Positions 5,454 through 7,118 of a stretch of 7,118 bases of DNA are shown here, in pieces. This DNA comes from an uncultured Saprospiraceae bacterium (GTDB lineage: Bacteria > Bacteroidota > Bacteroidia > Chitinophagales > Saprospiraceae). The notes below the pieces were generated by a model. It was not told where the DNA came from and ran no database searches. It was given only the letters and a program-made list of their open reading frames with translations. Every line of letters begins with the position of its first letter. Within the stretch, counting starts at the first letter, position 1. The position numbers and the translations under genes are program-made. The stretch spans positions 1 to 7,118 of the forward strand of contig CALHBW010000235.1 in NCBI GenBank assembly GCA_937930625.1, written 5' to 3'.

Positions 5454-5837
5454 ATGAATCACTCCTTCAAAAAAGGCGAGCGTCTCAAACGGCGCAAACT
5501 CATCGGGCGCATGTTCAATCGTGAAGGCGCGTCTTTTGCTGTATATCCCTTACGTATTATCTACATAGAAAGCGAATTAGACAGCGATTTTCCCGCCCAA
5601 TTCGCTTTGAGTGTTCCCAAGCGCGCCTTTCCAAAAGCCGCTCACCGCAATCGCATCCGCCGCCAAATCCGCGAAGCTTACCGACTTAACAAGCATTTAC
5701 TCTACGAAGTTCTCCAAGACCATAATAAGCAATACGCCATTATGCTGATTTTTACTGCCAAAAAACCACTTCCTTATGCGGATATTGAAAAAGCAGTGCA
5801 AAAGATTATTCGGAAATTGGGGAATAAGATGGGGTGA
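5454..5837 (+). CDS. rnpA: Ribonuclease P protein component
   Basis: A 127-residue basic protein that binds the RNase P RNA and helps it remove 5' leaders from pre-tRNAs. The family signature is RNRIRRQIREAYR at residues 65-77, preceded by the strand FALSVPKRAFPKAAH (50-64) and followed by a strand AIMLIFTAKK (95-104) and a C-terminal helix. The N-terminus KKGERLKRRKLIGRMF is the usual opening helix. The frame is open to an ATG at 5433, but the seven extra codons lie inside palindrome copy B, so the ATG at 5454 is preferred. No Shine-Dalgarno sequence is seen. It is probably co-transcribed with rpmH. The stop codon (5835-5837) overlaps the first unit of the octamer array at 5836. Confidence 0.96.
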   Translation: MNHSFKKGERLKRRKLIGRMFNREGASFAVYPLRIIYIESELDSDFPAQFALSVPKRAFPKAAHRNRIRRQIREAYRLNKHLLYEVLQDHNKQYAIMLIFTAKKPLPYADIEKAVQKIIRKLGNKMG

Positions 5838-5891
5838 TGGTTTCATTGTTTCATGGTTCGATGGTTTCATTGTTTTATGGTTTTATTGCTA
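5836..5891. repeat. Octamer tandem array with a 24-base higher-order repeat
   Basis: Seven head-to-tail octamers of the type GATGGTTT/CATTGTTT/CATGGTTC run from the rnpA stop codon to 5 bases before the CHAT gene stop codon. Three octamers form a 24-base unit; copies at 5836-5859 and 5860-5883 agree at 22 of 24 bases, and a degraded seventh octamer ends the array. It fills the whole gap between two convergent genes. No hairpin terminator was seen in it. Confidence 0.85.
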
Positions 5892-5896
5892 TGAAA

Positions 5897-7118
5897 TTAC
5901 CTTACGTTTCCGGTGTGAAAAATACCTGCCCAGTAGTAAGGAGAAAAAGCCTTGTCTGATGGGGTATAATTATTTAGATAAGTGATTTGTGCAGCTCTCA
6001 GAGCTTGGTCGGCGGGTATGCCATCGTGGAGGTTTTTGTGATATTCGACCATGATATTTTTAGTCGAATTGTCATTGACCGACCAATGGGTCATCGTGAT
6101 GCTCGGTACGCCTTTGTAAGCAAAATTCCAACCGAGACTCAGGATGCCTTCGCCTTGATTTTGAGTGCCTACGCCCGTCTCACATGCGCTGAGTATGAGG
6201 CGGTGGGTGTTGATTTCGAGTTGGTCGATTTCATCTTGCGTGAGTGCGCTGTCGTGGAAGATGATGCGTCCTTCATTTTTATCAAAAACGGCATGTGTGC
6301 TGACTTGTACCGTTCGGTAGCCTTCCTTGATGATTCGCTCAAATTCGGCTTTGGTGGCTTTTTCGCGCATCAAAATCTCTCTTTGCCATCGCCAATGAAA
6401 AGCCTTTATTTCGTTCAATTCTTCTTCAGAGAATATTAAGTGTGCTTTCTCCCATTCTTCCATTTGATACTTATCGACAGGTGCGATACCTGCAAAGCAA
6501 TAGCTTTGGTCGGCTTTCTGCTGTTGCAGTTGTAGATAAGAGCCTGCGGAGTAGAGGTAGTTGATAGTGTATTTTTTGATGAGAAATGGCGTGTTTTTAT
6601 TCAACTTTCCGGAAGTGGCTTGGGTAGTGAGTGCAGCAAAGGGCAGCGTTCCGATTTCGCAGTCAGGAACGATGACGAGGCGGTTGATTTTTTCATTTGA
6701 ACGGAGATTGGGAGGGATGAGTTGTTGATATAATTTGTAGGAAATATCGTCATTTGATTGCAAATTAACTTGAACAGCTTTCACCTTTTCCGGTTCGGAA
6801 ATATTGTTTACAAAATCCGTAATATCATCCGCAAGTCCGTCTGCATTTTCTTGTATAATTTCTATATCATTTTTTGTGATGACAAAAATGTATAAGTTTT
6901 TGTTTGTTCGGTAATACTCAATAAATGCGGTGTGTTCGTCAGTGATATTGGCTTGAATGTCGCTGACGGTGGTGGTTTCGGGTTGGTATTTACGTTGGGC
7001 GTATGCCTCGTATTTCTCGTCGAATGTTGCTTCTAAATTGTCTCGCTCACGTTCCAATTTGCGAAGTGCATCTAAGGTGATTTCTCCGTAACGATATTGC
7101 TCATCAGCTTGCCGGATT
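5897..7118 (-). CDS. CHAT-domain cysteine-protease-like protein, 5' end outside the window
   Basis: About 406 residues of the C-terminal part are visible; the frame is open to the right edge with no stop and no convincing start, so the N-terminus is missing. A TTG at 7055-7057 could be read as a start but sits inside a continuous helix, so it is rejected. The visible part begins with a charged, probably coiled-coil segment (about 45 residues), then a CHAT domain (caspase-HetF associated with TPRs) to the end. The presumed catalytic His is in VSTHAVF (codon 6293-6295) and the Cys in LSACETG (codon 6182-6184). Other family marks are LPFAAL, GEGILSL, MTHWSVND and YYWAGIF. CHAT proteins in Bacteroidota usually carry TPR repeats before this region, which I expect upstream. 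The target is unknown. Some CHAT proteases act in defence (Craspase, gasdermin cleavage), but no such partner is in view. Confidence 0.92.
   Translation of the reverse strand, partial: IRQADEQYRYGEITLDALRKLERERDNLEATFDEKYEAYAQRKYQPETTTVSDIQANITDEHTAFIEYYRTNKNLYIFVITKNDIEIIQENADGLADDITDFVNNISEPEKVKAVQVNLQSNDDISYKLYQQLIPPNLRSNEKINRLVIVPDCEIGTLPFAALTTQATSGKLNKNTPFLIKKYTINYLYSAGSYLQLQQQKADQSYCFAGIAPVDKYQMEEWEKAHLIFSEEELNEIKAFHWRWQREILMREKATKAEFERIIKEGYRTVQVSTHAVFDKNEGRIIFHDSALTQDEIDQLEINTHRLILSACETGVGTQNQGEGILSLGWNFAYKGVPSITMTHWSVNDNSTKNIMVEYHKNLHDGIPADQALRAAQITYLNNYTPSDKAFSPYYWAGIFHTGNVR

Noticed and set aside
5897..6439. Plus-strand frames opposite the CHAT gene, including 5987-6439
   Set aside because: They are antisense shadows of the strongly supported CHAT coding region and show no family motifs.
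7055..7057. TTG as the start codon of the CHAT gene
   Set aside because: The frame continues without a stop to the window edge and the residues on both sides form one charged helix, so the codon is an internal leucine and the gene is partial.

Overview
The window most likely comes from a member of the Bacteroidota (Bacteroidetes), probably an environmental lineage of the Saprospiria/Chitinophagia/Cytophagia kind. Three signs point there. Two sites fit the Bacteroidota promoter form (TTG or TTTG, about 19-20 nt, then TAnnTTTG) exactly, and a third fits at the -7 element. No gene start has a convincing Shine-Dalgarno sequence. The proteins also fit: a Bacteroidota-like L34, a secreted ThuA-like protein and a large CHAT-domain protein. 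The species cannot be read from the sequence alone.

Layout. Positions 1-276 hold no gene; they contain an imperfect inverted repeat at the left edge, a heptamer tandem array and a strong promoter match (213-242). Positions 277-2740 are an AT-rich run of four tightly packed plus-strand genes: a small membrane protein, a SAM-dependent methyltransferase, a two-module VOC (glyoxalase-fold) protein and an unknown protein. The methyltransferase and VOC genes overlap by ATGA, so this looks like one operon. A four-helix membrane protein (2782-3183) and a secreted ThuA-like protein (3233-3964) follow on the same strand. Convergent to these is a six-helix voltage-gated K+ channel with a C-terminal zinc ribbon (4043-4909, minus).

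A compact divergent promoter region (about 5017-5085) separates the channel gene from rpmH (5201-5359, ribosomal protein L34) and rnpA (5454-5837, RNase P protein), the widely conserved housekeeping pair. The right end is the C-terminal part of a CHAT-domain cysteine-protease-like protein on the minus strand (5897-7118), which runs off the window. The translation frame stays open to the last base, so its true start is not here.

The most unusual feature is the spacers. Most of the longer gaps carry a different short repeat, and several fit exactly between coding boundaries. There are heptamer arrays at 146-174 and 5118-5145. Octamer arrays lie at 4916-5012 (two arrays facing each other as an inverted repeat) and 5836-5891. 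Two copies of one palindromic element lie at 3963-4038 and 5361-5450. Several begin at or within a few bases of a stop or start codon. No complete defence system, CRISPR array, tRNA, rRNA, insertion sequence or replication origin was seen. The best candidates for something undescribed are the spacer repeat families and the small AT-rich operon, not a known multi-gene system.
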